Shown here: piece by piece, positions 50,920 through 59,440 of the stretch
Layout: each line of letters opens with the position of its first letter
Position numbering within the stretch: position 1 is the first letter of the stretch
DNA from: Ilumatobacter sp.
Lineage (GTDB): Bacteria; Actinomycetota; Acidimicrobiia; Acidimicrobiales; Ilumatobacteraceae
Length of the DNA stretch: 64,000 nt
NCBI RefSeq assembly: GCF_030065885.1
Contig: NZ_JASJCS010000004.1
Coordinates: 1-64,000, forward strand
Direction of reading: 5' to 3'
Notes under the pieces: generated by a model
Database searches by the model: none
The model's input: the letters and a program-made list of their open reading frames with translations, nothing else
Told to the model about the DNA's origin: nothing
Made by a program: the position numbers and the translations under genes

Positions 50920-51276
50920 GTGACGATCAGTCCGATCTCAGATCTCGCCAGCTCGGCCCTGCGGGCCGCACTGGACGGCTTGGACCGGCGGCAGCAGGCG
51001 ATCGCCGCGAACATCGCCAACCTCGAGACCCCTGGCTACCTCGCCGAGGAGGTCCGCTTCGAGGACAGCCTGCGGGCTGCGATCGCGGCAGGCGACCCGG
51101 CGCAATCCAGTGTGACGGTCGATCGCTCGCTGGCGCCGACGCGGCTGAACGGCAGCAACGTGAACATCGACATGGAGGTCCTCGCAGCGAGCGAGAACGT
51201 CCTTCGACAGCGGCTGGCGATCCAGGGACTCAACGCCAAGTACCAGCTACTCCGCACGGCGATCACGGGACGCTGA
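50920..51276 (+). CDS. flgB: Flagellar proximal rod protein FlgB
   Basis: 118 residues: SDLASSALRAALDGLDRRQQAIAANIANLETPGYLAEEVRFEDSL is the rod signature, and the C-terminus VNIDMEVLAASENVLRQRLAIQGLNAKYQLLRTAI is typical of FlgB. Start GTG 50920; no Shine-Dalgarno is obvious, and the longer open frame upstream is Arg-rich and unlike FlgB. 86 bases separate it from fliH. Confidence 0.92.
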   Translation: MTISPISDLASSALRAALDGLDRRQQAIAANIANLETPGYLAEEVRFEDSLRAAIAAGDPAQSSVTVDRSLAPTRLNGSNVNIDMEVLAASENVLRQRLAIQGLNAKYQLLRTAITGR

Positions 51277-51295
51277 GGAACGAGGAGGAACAGCA

Positions 51296-51703
51296 GTGTC
51301 AGCAGTCTTCGCGACGCTCGGTGTCGCCAGATCCGGGATGGGCGCCTACAAGCTGTGGCTCGACGCCGTGGCCGACAACGTCGCCAACATCGACAACGTG
51401 ACCTCGACCGATCAGGAGGCCTTCAAGGAGCGCTTCGTGCTGGTCACGCCGGCCCGGGATGCGTCGGGCGATGGCGCCGGTGTGCGCGTGGCGGGCTCTG
51501 CGTTCGGTGACCCGAACGGTCGTGTCATGTACGAACCGAACCACCCGTTGGCCGACGACAACGGCATGGTGCGCCGACCCGACATCGATCTCGCCGACCA
51601 GATGGTCTACATGCAGCTCGCCCAGCGCGGCTACCAAGCCAACATCAACGCCTTCGAGCGGGCCCGTGAGGCCTACGAGGCCGCGATCTCGATCGGACAG
51701 TGA
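51296..51703 (+). CDS. flgC: Flagellar proximal rod protein FlgC
   Basis: 135 residues with the N-terminal rod motif ([26 protein letters not shown]) and the C-terminal [44 protein letters not shown]. It has a strong GAGGAGGAA Shine-Dalgarno before GTG 51296. It follows flgB and precedes fliE, the standard rod order. Confidence 0.94.
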   Translation: MSAVFATLGVARSGMGAYKLWLDAVADNVANIDNVTSTDQEAFKERFVLVTPARDASGDGAGVRVAGSAFGDPNGRVMYEPNHPLADDNGMVRRPDIDLADQMVYMQLAQRGYQANINAFERAREAYEAAISIGQ

Positions 51704-51704
51704 C

Positions 51705-52004
51705 GTGACCATTCCCCCGATCTCACCCGTTGCGCCCACACCCCTCCCGCAGGTCAACGCGCCCGCTGCCGCGTCGTCGAGCGATCGTTCGTTCGGCGAG
51801 ATGATCGGCGAGGCGCTCGACTCGGTGTCGAGCGCCCATTCCGCCGCCGACGACCTCGCCGTCCAGGCGGCGACCGGCGACCTGACGGCGGTGCACGACT
51901 ACACGATCGCCGCCACCGAGGCCCAGCTGCTCACCCAACTCACCGTCGAGGTGCGCAACCGGGCCGTCGAGGCGTTCAACGACATCATGCGAATGCAGGT
52001 CTGA
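51705..52004 (+). CDS. fliE: Flagellar hook-basal body protein FliE
   Basis: 99 residues; [70 protein letters not shown] is the FliE pattern. FliE joins the MS ring to the rod. Start GTG is one base after the flgC stop. Confidence 0.92.
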   Translation: MTIPPISPVAPTPLPQVNAPAAASSSDRSFGEMIGEALDSVSSAHSAADDLAVQAATGDLTAVHDYTIAATEAQLLTQLTVEVRNRAVEAFNDIMRMQV

Positions 52005-52007
52005 TCC

Positions 52008-53594
52008 ATGGCAGCTCCCGATTCACCCAACCGCTACTCGTCGGCCCTGGACCGGCTGACGCCGGTACAGAAGGTCGCGCTCGGCGCGGCCGGACTGACC
52101 GCCATTGCCGGCGCGTTCGTGTTCACCCAGGCCGACGGGTCGACGCCGATGGCGCCGGTCTACACCGATCTCGAGGCTCGTGACGCAGCGACGGTCACCG
52201 ACGAGCTGATGTCACGCGGCGTGGACTACGAGCTCGCCGACGGCGGTCGCACGGTGCTCGTCCCCCGCGACGACGTCTACGACCTCCGGGTGGCGCTGTC
52301 GGCCGATGGTCTGCCCGGATCGAGCGAGGGTTATGCCCTGCTCGACGAGCAAGGCATCACCACCTCCGAGTTCCGTCAACGCATCGACTACCAGCGGGCG
52401 CTCGAGGGCGAGCTCGCTCGCACCCTGCGGGCGATCGACGGGATCGAGGCCGTCACGGTCCACCTCGCCCTGCCGGAGGAGTCGGTGTTCGTCGACGAGC
52501 CGACACAGCCGACCGCGTCCGTGCTCGTGACGAGCGAGGGTTCGGCACCGATCACCTCGGACCAGGTCGGCGCGATGGTCCAGCTCGTCGCCTCCTCGGT
52601 GAAGGGGATGGCGCCGGAGGACGTCACCGTCGCCGACGCTTCGGGGAGGGTGTTGGCTGCAGGTGGCGAGGGGAGCCCGGGCCTGGCGGCCGGCGGGCAA
52701 GGGTCCGACGCGACGACCAACTTCGAACACGAGCTCGCAGCGAGCCTGCGAGCGATGCTGGGCCGGGTCACCGGCGTCGACAAGGTGGCCGTCACCGTGC
52801 AGGCCGACCTCGACCTCACCGAACGGGCGTCGACGACCGAACGATTCGACAGCTCGGATGCCGACGCCGGCGTCGTGGTGACGGAGCGCACCGCGGAGGA
52901 GGCCTATTCCGGCACCGAGGCGGACGCCGAGACCGGCGTCCTCGGTCCCGACGGCGCCCAGGTGAGCGAGTCCGTTCCGGGGTCGGCCAGCAGCTACTCG
53001 AAGTCGGACGCCGAGCGAACGTACGCCGTCAACCGGACGGTCGAGTCGACGACGATCGCCCCGGGGACCGTCCAACGTCTCAGCGTGGCCGTGCTCGTCG
53101 ATGACGACGCGGTCACCGAGGAGCAGCGCACGATGATCGCCGAGCTCGTCGCCACGGCCGCCGGGATCGATGCCAGCCGAGGCGACGAGGTGACCGTCAC
53201 GCGTCTCGAGTTCGACACGTCCCTCGAGGAGCAGGCCGTCGAGGCGGCTGCGGTCGATGCCGCGGCCCAGGCGACCGATGCACGGAACTCGCTGATCCGG
53301 ACGATCGCGATCGGCGCGATCGCGCTCGTCGCGATCGCGCTGGGCTACCGGAGCGCTCGACGCGCCCGGCGCGAGATCTCGACACCGATCGACATCGACG
53401 CGCTGCGCACGGCGCCCGTCCGGGATTCGGAGGCTGCTGCGGCGGCATCGGCGACCGAGACCGACGCCGACGAGCGGAGCGACCCGTCGGTCGAGGCGCT
53501 CGACGAGCTGAGTGCCCTCGCTGACCGCCGCCCCGAGGACGTCGCGCAGATCCTGGAGAGCTGGCTCGCTGACGAGACGGTGGCGCCGTCATGA
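52008..53594 (+). CDS. fliF: Flagellar MS-ring protein FliF
   Basis: The 528-residue protein has two membrane helices (KVALGAAGLTAIAGAFVFTQ near residue 22; RTIAIGAIALVAIALGY near 430), the ring-building motifs (YTDLEARDAATVTDELMSRGVDYELADGG, RQRIDYQRALEGELARTLRAIDGIEAVTVHLALPEESVF, YAVNRTVESTTIAPGTVQRLSVAVLVDD) and a C-terminal cytoplasmic helix RRPEDVAQILESWLADE that binds FliG. It starts 3 bases after fliE and overlaps fliG by 4 bases. Confidence 0.95.
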   Translation: MAAPDSPNRYSSALDRLTPVQKVALGAAGLTAIAGAFVFTQADGSTPMAPVYTDLEARDAATVTDELMSRGVDYELADGGRTVLVPRDDVYDLRVALSADGLPGSSEGYALLDEQGITTSEFRQRIDYQRALEGELARTLRAIDGIEAVTVHLALPEESVFVDEPTQPTASVLVTSEGSAPITSDQVGAMVQLVASSVKGMAPEDVTVADASGRVLAAGGEGSPGLAAGGQGSDATTNFEHELAASLRAMLGRVTGVDKVAVTVQADLDLTERASTTERFDSSDADAGVVVTERTAEEAYSGTEADAETGVLGPDGAQVSESVPGSASSYSKSDAERTYAVNRTVESTTIAPGTVQRLSVAVLVDDDAVTEEQRTMIAELVATAAGIDASRGDEVTVTRLEFDTSLEEQAVEAAAVDAAAQATDARNSLIRTIAIGAIALVAIALGYRSARRARREISTPIDIDALRTAPVRDSEAAAAASATETDADERSDPSVEALDELSALADRRPEDVAQILESWLADETVAPS

Positions 53595-54655
53595 CCGGCA
53601 CGATGGCAGTGATGGACGACGCGACATCGGCGGGCGCCGTCGGCCCCGAGGATCTGGCGAACCTCTCCGGAGCTCAGAAGGCGGCGATCGTCCTCCTCAA
53701 GCTCGGCCGGGACCGGTCGGCGAAGATCCTGCGGCTCCTCGGCGAGGGCGATCTCGCCCGCATCACCGCCGAGATCATGCAGGCCGAGGCGGTCAGTCGC
53801 GAGGAAGCGGACGCGTCCGTGATCGAGTTCGCGACGATGGCAAAGGCCAACGACCACCTCGCCGCAGGTGGCATCGCCCGCGCCCGTGAGCTGCTGGAGA
53901 CGTCGCTGGGCGTCGAGCAGGCCACGGAGATCCTCGACAACCTCCGGGCGTCGATGGGGCACTCTCCGTTCGACTTCCTGCTGCGGTCGGAGACGCGCCA
54001 GGTCGTCAACGTGCTCGGCGGTGAGCACCCCCAGACCGTCGCGCTCGTCCTCGCCCACCTGACACCCGAGTACGCGTCGGAGGTGCTGAGTGGCTTGGCG
54101 CCGGACATGCAGCGCGAGGTCTCGATTCGGATCGCACAGCTCGAGCAGTCGTCGCCCGAGGTCATCGCGCAGCTGGAACGGATGCTGCAGCGACGCCTCG
54201 GGGCGAACATGAACCGCGCCACCGTCGATCGCACCGACGGCGTCCAGATGCTGATCGACATCCTCAACCGGTCGGACCGCGCGACGGAGCGGTCGATCTT
54301 CGAAGGGCTCGAGGAGCACGCGGCCGAGTTGGCCGACCACGTGCGGGCGCGCATGTTCGTGTTCGAGGACATCGCCACGCTCGAGGATCGTGCGATCCAG
54401 CTGATCCTCCGCGAGATCGAGTCGCGGGAGCTCGCGATGGCGCTGAAGGGCGTGCGCGACGACGTCAAGGACAAGATCAAGGGCAACATGTCGTCGCGCG
54501 CGGCCCAGAACATCGACGAGGAGATCAGCCTGCTCGGACCGGTGCGGATGTCCGACGTCGAAGCCGCACAGGGGGCCGTGGTCGCGGCCATCCGGGCCCT
54601 CGAGGAGACCGGTCAGATCGTCGTCTCCCGCGGCACCGACGAGTTCGTCGAGTGA
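53591..54655 (+). CDS. fliG: Flagellar motor switch protein FliG
   Basis: 354 residues with the N-domain (LSGAQKAAIVLLKLGRDRSAKILRLLGEGDL), the middle armadillo part (EHPQTVALVLAHLTPEYASEVLSGL) and the C-domain helix with torque residues (MFVFEDIATLEDRAIQLILREIESRELAMALKGVRDDVKDKIKGNMSSRAAQNIDEEI). It links the MS ring with FliM and meets MotA. ATGA overlap with fliF. Confidence 0.96.
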   Translation: MTGTMAVMDDATSAGAVGPEDLANLSGAQKAAIVLLKLGRDRSAKILRLLGEGDLARITAEIMQAEAVSREEADASVIEFATMAKANDHLAAGGIARARELLETSLGVEQATEILDNLRASMGHSPFDFLLRSETRQVVNVLGGEHPQTVALVLAHLTPEYASEVLSGLAPDMQREVSIRIAQLEQSSPEVIAQLERMLQRRLGANMNRATVDRTDGVQMLIDILNRSDRATERSIFEGLEEHAAELADHVRARMFVFEDIATLEDRAIQLILREIESRELAMALKGVRDDVKDKIKGNMSSRAAQNIDEEISLLGPVRMSDVEAAQGAVVAAIRALEETGQIVVSRGTDEFVE

Positions 54656-54879
54656 TGCCGAACGGGCTCCGCAGGGCCCGCCGAGTCGGATCCGACGCCG
54701 GCTGCCGTGCTCACGACCTCCGCTCCGCCTCGTCGCGCGCCCACCGTGACCCATCCGCAGCTCCCGACGACCTGCTGGCGCATCCTTCGATTCGCAGGAC
54801 GGTTGCGCCCAGGCCCACGGACGGAGCCGAGCGAGCCAGGGACGGGCTCACCGACCCTCAGGCACCGACGCTTCGATGA
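54655..54879 (+). CDS. Possible 74-residue coupled ORF between fliG and fliI
   Basis: An ORF starts with ATG overlapping the fliG stop (TGATG at 54653-54657) and ends with TGA overlapping the fliI start (ATGA at 54876-54879). Its position is where fliH usually stands. The peptide is Arg/Ala/Pro/Ser-rich, without a recognisable fold, and its third-position GC is clearly lower than that of the neighbours, so it may simply be a ribosome carrier across the gap or a chance open frame. If it is not a gene, the 220 bases are an empty spacer. Confidence 0.35.
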   Translation: MPNGLRRARRVGSDAGCRAHDLRSASSRAHRDPSAAPDDLLAHPSIRRTVAPRPTDGAERARDGLTDPQAPTLR

Positions 54880-56255
54880 ACACGTTCACCACCCTGCACA
54901 CGCCCACGCCCGACCACGGCGCGCCACGGCGAGCACCGCTCGGCCAATTCCGTCACGAGCGGATGCGGGCCCACCTCGATCGGGCCCGTGCAGTCGCCGG
55001 CCCGCAGCGCTCCGGCTCGGTCCGTCGCATCGTCGGGCTCAGCTTCGACGTCGCGGGTCTCGACGTCCCGATCGGTGCCAGCGTCGAGGTGATCGGAGGG
55101 CTGACCGGTGAGGTCGTCGCGTGCGGCGAGCGGGAAGTCACCTGCATGCCCTACGGCGATCTGCGCGGGCTCCGTGTCGGTGCCCGTGTGATCTCGACCG
55201 GTCGCCCGCCGACGGTGAGCGTCGGTCCGGAGCTGCTCGGCCGCATCGTCGACGCCTTCGGCGAACCGCTCGACGACGGCCCCCCGCTGATCGGTCTGGA
55301 GCCGGTGACGCTCGACGGTGCGCCACCGCACCCCCTCCGGAGGGCGCGGGTGGACGAGCCGCTGTCGCTCGGCGTCCGGGCATGGGACACCCTCGTCCCG
55401 ATGGGACGCGGTCAGCGGGTGGGTGTGTTCGCCGGCTCCGGGGTCGGCAAGTCGACCCTGATGGGGATGGTCGCCCGCGGCTCGGCGGCCGACGTCAACG
55501 TGGTCGCGTTGATCGGTGAGCGCGGGCGCGAGGTTCGCGAGTTCGTCGAAGCCGAGCTCGGCGAGGCCGGGCTCGCTCGTTCGGTCGTCGTGGTGGCGAC
55601 GTCGGACTCACCGGCGCTCATTCGCCTGCGTGCCGCAATGTCGGCGACCCGCATCGCCGAGTGGTTCCGCGACCGAGGCGACGACGTCGTCCTGATGATG
55701 GATTCGCTGACCCGCTACTGCATGGCCCAGCGCGAGATCGGGCTGTCCGCCGGCGAACCACCGACCTCGCGGGGGTATCCGCCGAGCGTCTTCACGCTGC
55801 TGCCGAAGCTGCTCGAGCGCGCCGGCACGGCCGAGCGCGGCTCGATCACGGGCATCTACACGGTGCTCGTCGACGGCGACGACCACAACGAGCCGATCGC
55901 CGACGCGGCACGCTCCATCCTGGACGGCCATGTCGTGCTGTCGCGTGCGCTGGCGCACGCGAACCACTATCCCGCGATCGACGTCCTCGCGTCGGTCAGC
56001 CGCGTTGCGGGGGCGGTCACGACCGCCGACGAGCAGCGCATCGCCGCCGAGCTGCGGCGACTGCTCGCAGCGCACGCCGAGTCCCGCGACCTCATCGAGA
56101 TCGGCGCTTACGTGGCGGGCACCAACGCCGTGGTCGATCGAGCCGTCGACCTCAAGGAGGCGATCGACGGCTTCCTGCGCCAGCCGATCGACGACGGGAC
56201 GCCGGCCTCGGACGCCTTCGGCCGGCTCGGGGCACTGCTGGGAGCCACACCATGA
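54876..56255 (+). CDS. fliI: Flagellum-specific export ATPase FliI
   Basis: 459 residues related to F1-ATPase beta. Walker A GVFAGSGVGKSTLMGM is near residue 187, Walker B VVLMMDSLTRY follows, then QREIGLSAGEPPTSRGYPPSVF and LPKLLERAG. The hexamer with FliH and FliJ prepares substrates for export. The fliJ start overlaps its stop (ATGA). Confidence 0.95.
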   Translation: MNTFTTLHTPTPDHGAPRRAPLGQFRHERMRAHLDRARAVAGPQRSGSVRRIVGLSFDVAGLDVPIGASVEVIGGLTGEVVACGEREVTCMPYGDLRGLRVGARVISTGRPPTVSVGPELLGRIVDAFGEPLDDGPPLIGLEPVTLDGAPPHPLRRARVDEPLSLGVRAWDTLVPMGRGQRVGVFAGSGVGKSTLMGMVARGSAADVNVVALIGERGREVREFVEAELGEAGLARSVVVVATSDSPALIRLRAAMSATRIAEWFRDRGDDVVLMMDSLTRYCMAQREIGLSAGEPPTSRGYPPSVFTLLPKLLERAGTAERGSITGIYTVLVDGDDHNEPIADAARSILDGHVVLSRALAHANHYPAIDVLASVSRVAGAVTTADEQRIAAELRRLLAAHAESRDLIEIGAYVAGTNAVVDRAVDLKEAIDGFLRQPIDDGTPASDAFGRLGALLGATP

Positions 56256-56689
56256 ATCGCGCGCCGTCGAGTCGCCGCAGGGTCGCGACCGTCGTCCGCG
56301 TCCGGCGCCTCCAGGAGCGGCTGGCGACGGCCGAGGTCGCTCGCCGCCAGGTCGACCGCATCGACGCCGAAGGGCGCGAGGCGGCCACGTGGCGCCTGGT
56401 CGAGACACGTGCCGAGCCCGCCGGCGCGACCGCTGCGGAGTTCCGGGCCGGTCGTTCCGTGCTCGCCGACGGCGTCGCCGCTGCCCGCCGGGCAGGCGAG
56501 GCGGCCGACCGCGCGCGCGAGGACGTCCGCGAGGCGCTGAGCTCGTGGGAGGTCGCAGCGCGGCGGCGCGACGGCATCGAGCGGCTCGACGAACGACTGC
56601 TCGAAGCCGACCGGCGAGAGCGCGAACGACAGGCGACGATCGAGCTCGACGACTTCGTCGTGACGCGGTGGGACGAGGCGAGGACATGA
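56252..56689 (+). CDS. fliJ: Flagellar export protein FliJ
   Basis: 145 residues, entirely a long coiled coil rich in Arg, Ala and Glu (RVRRLQERLATAEVARRQVDRIDAEGREAATWRLVETRAE, SWEVAARRRDGIERLDERLLEADRRERERQATIELDDFVVTRW). Size, pattern and place after fliI identify FliJ, the stalk of the export ATPase. Coupled on both ends by ATGA overlaps. Confidence 0.82.
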   Translation: MNRAPSSRRRVATVVRVRRLQERLATAEVARRQVDRIDAEGREAATWRLVETRAEPAGATAAEFRAGRSVLADGVAAARRAGEAADRAREDVREALSSWEVAARRRDGIERLDERLLEADRRERERQATIELDDFVVTRWDEART

Positions 56690-57483
56690 CGATGTCCGCC
56701 ATCGCCCCCGTCCTGGCGAGGATCGCGAGCATCGAGTCGATGATCGGTGTCGGGCGACGCCCGGCGATCGCCGCCTCGTCGCACACCGGCGCCCCGGCCG
56801 CCTCGTTCGCCGAAACGTTGGCCGATGTCGAGGCGCACTCGACGGACGACGTCGACGGCGGGCGCGCTGCGCCGGGTGCCGACGCGGCCACCCACACCGC
56901 GGCGGCTGACGCGACCGACGCACGCCTCGCCGCAGACCACGCAGGGGGACATTCCCACGACCATGCGCACGACCACGCGCACGGCGAGGACGCGTACGTC
57001 GTCGTCGAGCGACAGGCGTACGCGCTGGCCGTGTCATCCCTCGGCGACCAGTTCGTCCCGGCTCCTGCCCCGGCCGGGGCCTCGACCGTGCAGGGCGCTG
57101 TGCCGCCCGGCACGCCGTTCGGGATCCACTTCGAGACGGCGGCGGCCCGGCACGGCGTCCCGGCCGATCTCCTCGCTGCGGTCGGCTGGGTCGAGTCGCG
57201 CTACCAGCCCGAGGTCGTCAGCCCTGCGGGTGCGATCGGCGTGATGCAGCTGATGCCCTTCGTCGCCGATGAGCTCGGCGTCGATCCCGCCGACCCGGTC
57301 GCGGCGATCGACGGCGGGGCGCGGCTGCTCGCCGCTCACCACGATCGATTCGGTTCCTGGGACCTCGCGCTCGCCGCCTACTTCTCGGGGGCCGGCGCAG
57401 TCTCTCGGGCCGGCAACAACATCCCCACCGCTCGGTCCGAGGAGTACGTCCGACGCGTCCACGAACGTCTGGAGCAAGCATGA
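56686..57483 (+). CDS. Lytic transglycosylase (SLT) of the flagellar cluster
   Basis: 265 residues. The last 120 form an SLT domain: ETAAARHGVPADLLAAVGWVESRYQPEVVSPAGAIGVMQLMPF, with catalytic Glu at about 169, then AAIDGGARLLAAHHDRFGSWDLALAAYFSGAGAV. It should cut glycan strands so the rod can pass, the role of FlgJ elsewhere. There is no Sec signal; the start SAIAPVLARIASIESMIG may be a flagellar export signal. A His/Asp stretch GGHSHDHAHDHAHGED (about 88-103) may bind metal. ATGA overlaps at both ends. Confidence 0.85.
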   Translation: MTMSAIAPVLARIASIESMIGVGRRPAIAASSHTGAPAASFAETLADVEAHSTDDVDGGRAAPGADAATHTAAADATDARLAADHAGGHSHDHAHDHAHGEDAYVVVERQAYALAVSSLGDQFVPAPAPAGASTVQGAVPPGTPFGIHFETAAARHGVPADLLAAVGWVESRYQPEVVSPAGAIGVMQLMPFVADELGVDPADPVAAIDGGARLLAAHHDRFGSWDLALAAYFSGAGAVSRAGNNIPTARSEEYVRRVHERLEQA

Positions 57484-59360
57484 CCACGATGATCTCCCCG
57501 CCGGGTCCCTCCGCCGCCCAACTCGACGGGAGCGGCACCGACCTCCCAGGTGAGGACGCCACCGACGTGCCGTTCGGCGAGCTGCTCGGCGACCAACTCC
57601 GCAACCAACCCGGCAGCCACGCTCGCGACCGGCGAAGCACCCCGTCTGCTGCCTCGGGGTCGGCCGCCTCGGACGACACCGGTCGCGTGGCGGGCGCGAC
57701 AGCGCGACACCGCGGCGCGGCCGAGTCCGAGTCCGTCGGCGATGCCCCGGGCACGACGCAGGGCGCACCGGGCGCACGCGACGATCGCTCGGTCGACATG
57801 TCGTCGCTCCACGACCCCGACGCTGCGAGCACGCCGCAGGTGGACACTGTCCCCGCCACCGTCCCGATCTCCGGGAGCAACGTCGCATCGGATGCGCGAT
57901 CGGCGGGCGCCGACCCCTCGACGAGCAATGGCGATGCGTCGTCCCGGCCGCTGCCGCCCGCCGCGTCGAGCAACGACGGTGCAGCCCAGGCGGCAGGAAT
58001 CACCGGACCGCACGCCGCAGCCGGACGCCAGCACACCACCGCGCCGAGCACGGTCGCGCCGCCGTCCGTCGTGCCCGAGTCTCGGAGTGAGGACCAGGCG
58101 CCGCCGCCGGCATCGACCGTCTCCGATCTCGCCGACGATGTGGCGCCCGCAACGACGCGCATGCCATCCGGGGCAAGCGACCCGACGCCCACCGCCACCA
58201 CGGGCGCTGCGACGCCCGAGGCGCTCGCACGGGCGGCGAGTGCAGTGCCGCCCGCCACGAGCCGGATACGAGACGCACGCGCCGCCCTGCACCCGGCGTC
58301 GCCCGCCCCGACGACCGTCGACGCAGCGACCGGCGAGCACGCGCCCGCCACAGGGTCGAGCGTCCTCGGGTCGCCACCGGCCGACGACACGTCGACTGTC
58401 GACCGTGCGCAGGTCGAGGGTGGCTCGTCGGTCGCCGGTCGTGGGGTGACGGGCACGGGCTCGTCGGCTGCTGGTCGTGCGCAGGTCGAGGGTGGCTCGT
58501 CGGTCGCCGGTCCCGGGGTGACGGGCACGGGCTCGTCGGCTGCTGGTCGTGCGCAGGTCGAGGGTGGCTCGTCGGTCGCCGGTCCCGGGGTGGGCGGGGC
58601 GGACTCGTCGGCCGACCCTGCCGATGGTCGAGCCCCTCTGGCACCGACGGCGAGCGAGCCGGAGGCCGGCGCCTCGCCGGCGATCGGGCAGCAACGGGCT
58701 CCTGCGTCCTCGACGGCTCAGTCGTCCGCCGGCCGACTTCCCGACGTCGATGGCACCCTCGTCGACGGAGCCGGAACGGCCCCCGACGAACCTGCTGCGA
58801 AGATCGCCGAGGCCGCGATCGACCCCGCAGCGGACGAATCGATCGACACACCATCCGGTGCCGAGCGTGCCGGCCCCGTCACGGTCATGGCGGATCGGCG
58901 CGCACCGAACCGGGGCGGCGCGATCGACCACGGTCAGATGGCGACATCGCTGCAGCACGCACGCGACCCCTCGATGCCGGGAGCCAGCGACCTGCTCACG
59001 CAGCTCGACGTCCGGCGGCTCGCAGCGACCCAGCACCGGCTCGGCCTCGACGTCGGCACGGATCAGCTGGGGACGATCCGGGTCGATGCCGTCGAGCGTT
59101 CGGGCAGCCTGCATCTCAGCCTCGGCGCGGAGCGCCACTCGACTCGCCAGCTGCTCGCCAGCGAGCTCGGCGACCTGCGCAGCGATCTCGGCACCGGCGA
59201 CGGCGGTGTCCACGTCGACATCGACGACCGACAGCGGCAGGACCCCTCCCGCGAACCGGTGCTCGAGTCGCCGACCGGCGTGATCCGCCACCCGTCGGCA
59301 GCGGGCCCACAGCAACGCCCGCCACGCAGCCCCGACGGCCACCTCGACGTGCATCTCTGA
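57480..59360 (+). CDS. fliK: FliK-like hook-length control protein
   Basis: 626 residues. The C-terminal 90 residues (QHRLGLDVGTDQLGTIRVDAVERSGSLHLSLGAERHSTRQLLASELGDLRSDLGTG) are a Flg_hook/FliK_C domain, which meets FlhB to switch export. The remaining 520 residues are low-complexity Ala/Ser/Thr/Asp/Pro, without structure, which is typical for the ruler part. It includes a 24-residue tandem repeat (58404-58602). Position before flgD and flgE fits. Confidence 0.82.
   Translation: MTTMISPPGPSAAQLDGSGTDLPGEDATDVPFGELLGDQLRNQPGSHARDRRSTPSAASGSAASDDTGRVAGATARHRGAAESESVGDAPGTTQGAPGARDDRSVDMSSLHDPDAASTPQVDTVPATVPISGSNVASDARSAGADPSTSNGDASSRPLPPAASSNDGAAQAAGITGPHAAAGRQHTTAPSTVAPPSVVPESRSEDQAPPPASTVSDLADDVAPATTRMPSGASDPTPTATTGAATPEALARAASAVPPATSRIRDARAALHPASPAPTTVDAATGEHAPATGSSVLGSPPADDTSTVDRAQVEGGSSVAGRGVTGTGSSAAGRAQVEGGSSVAGPGVTGTGSSAAGRAQVEGGSSVAGPGVGGADSSADPADGRAPLAPTASEPEAGASPAIGQQRAPASSTAQSSAGRLPDVDGTLVDGAGTAPDEPAAKIAEAAIDPAADESIDTPSGAERAGPVTVMADRRAPNRGGAIDHGQMATSLQHARDPSMPGASDLLTQLDVRRLAATQHRLGLDVGTDQLGTIRVDAVERSGSLHLSLGAERHSTRQLLASELGDLRSDLGTGDGGVHVDIDDRQRQDPSREPVLESPTGVIRHPSAAGPQQRPPRSPDGHLDVHL
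58404..58602 (+). repeat. 72-bp in-frame tandem repeat in fliK, nearly three copies
   Basis: The unit encoding RAQVEGGSSVAG[PR]GVTGTGSSAAG begins at 58404, 58476 and 58548, with very few base differences; the third copy breaks off after GVGG. High identity means recent expansion, and gain or loss of a unit changes the ruler by 24 residues without a frameshift. Confidence 0.85.
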
Positions 59361-59440
59361 CGACGCGACACCAGCACGACGCGATCGACGACACGACCGC
59401 CACACAGGACGACACACGACGAACGACGAGGGAGACAGCA

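Noticed and set aside
58404-58602. Regular repeats that could suggest a CRISPR array
   Set aside because: Contiguous 72-bp units in frame in fliK with no unique spacers and no cas genes nearby.
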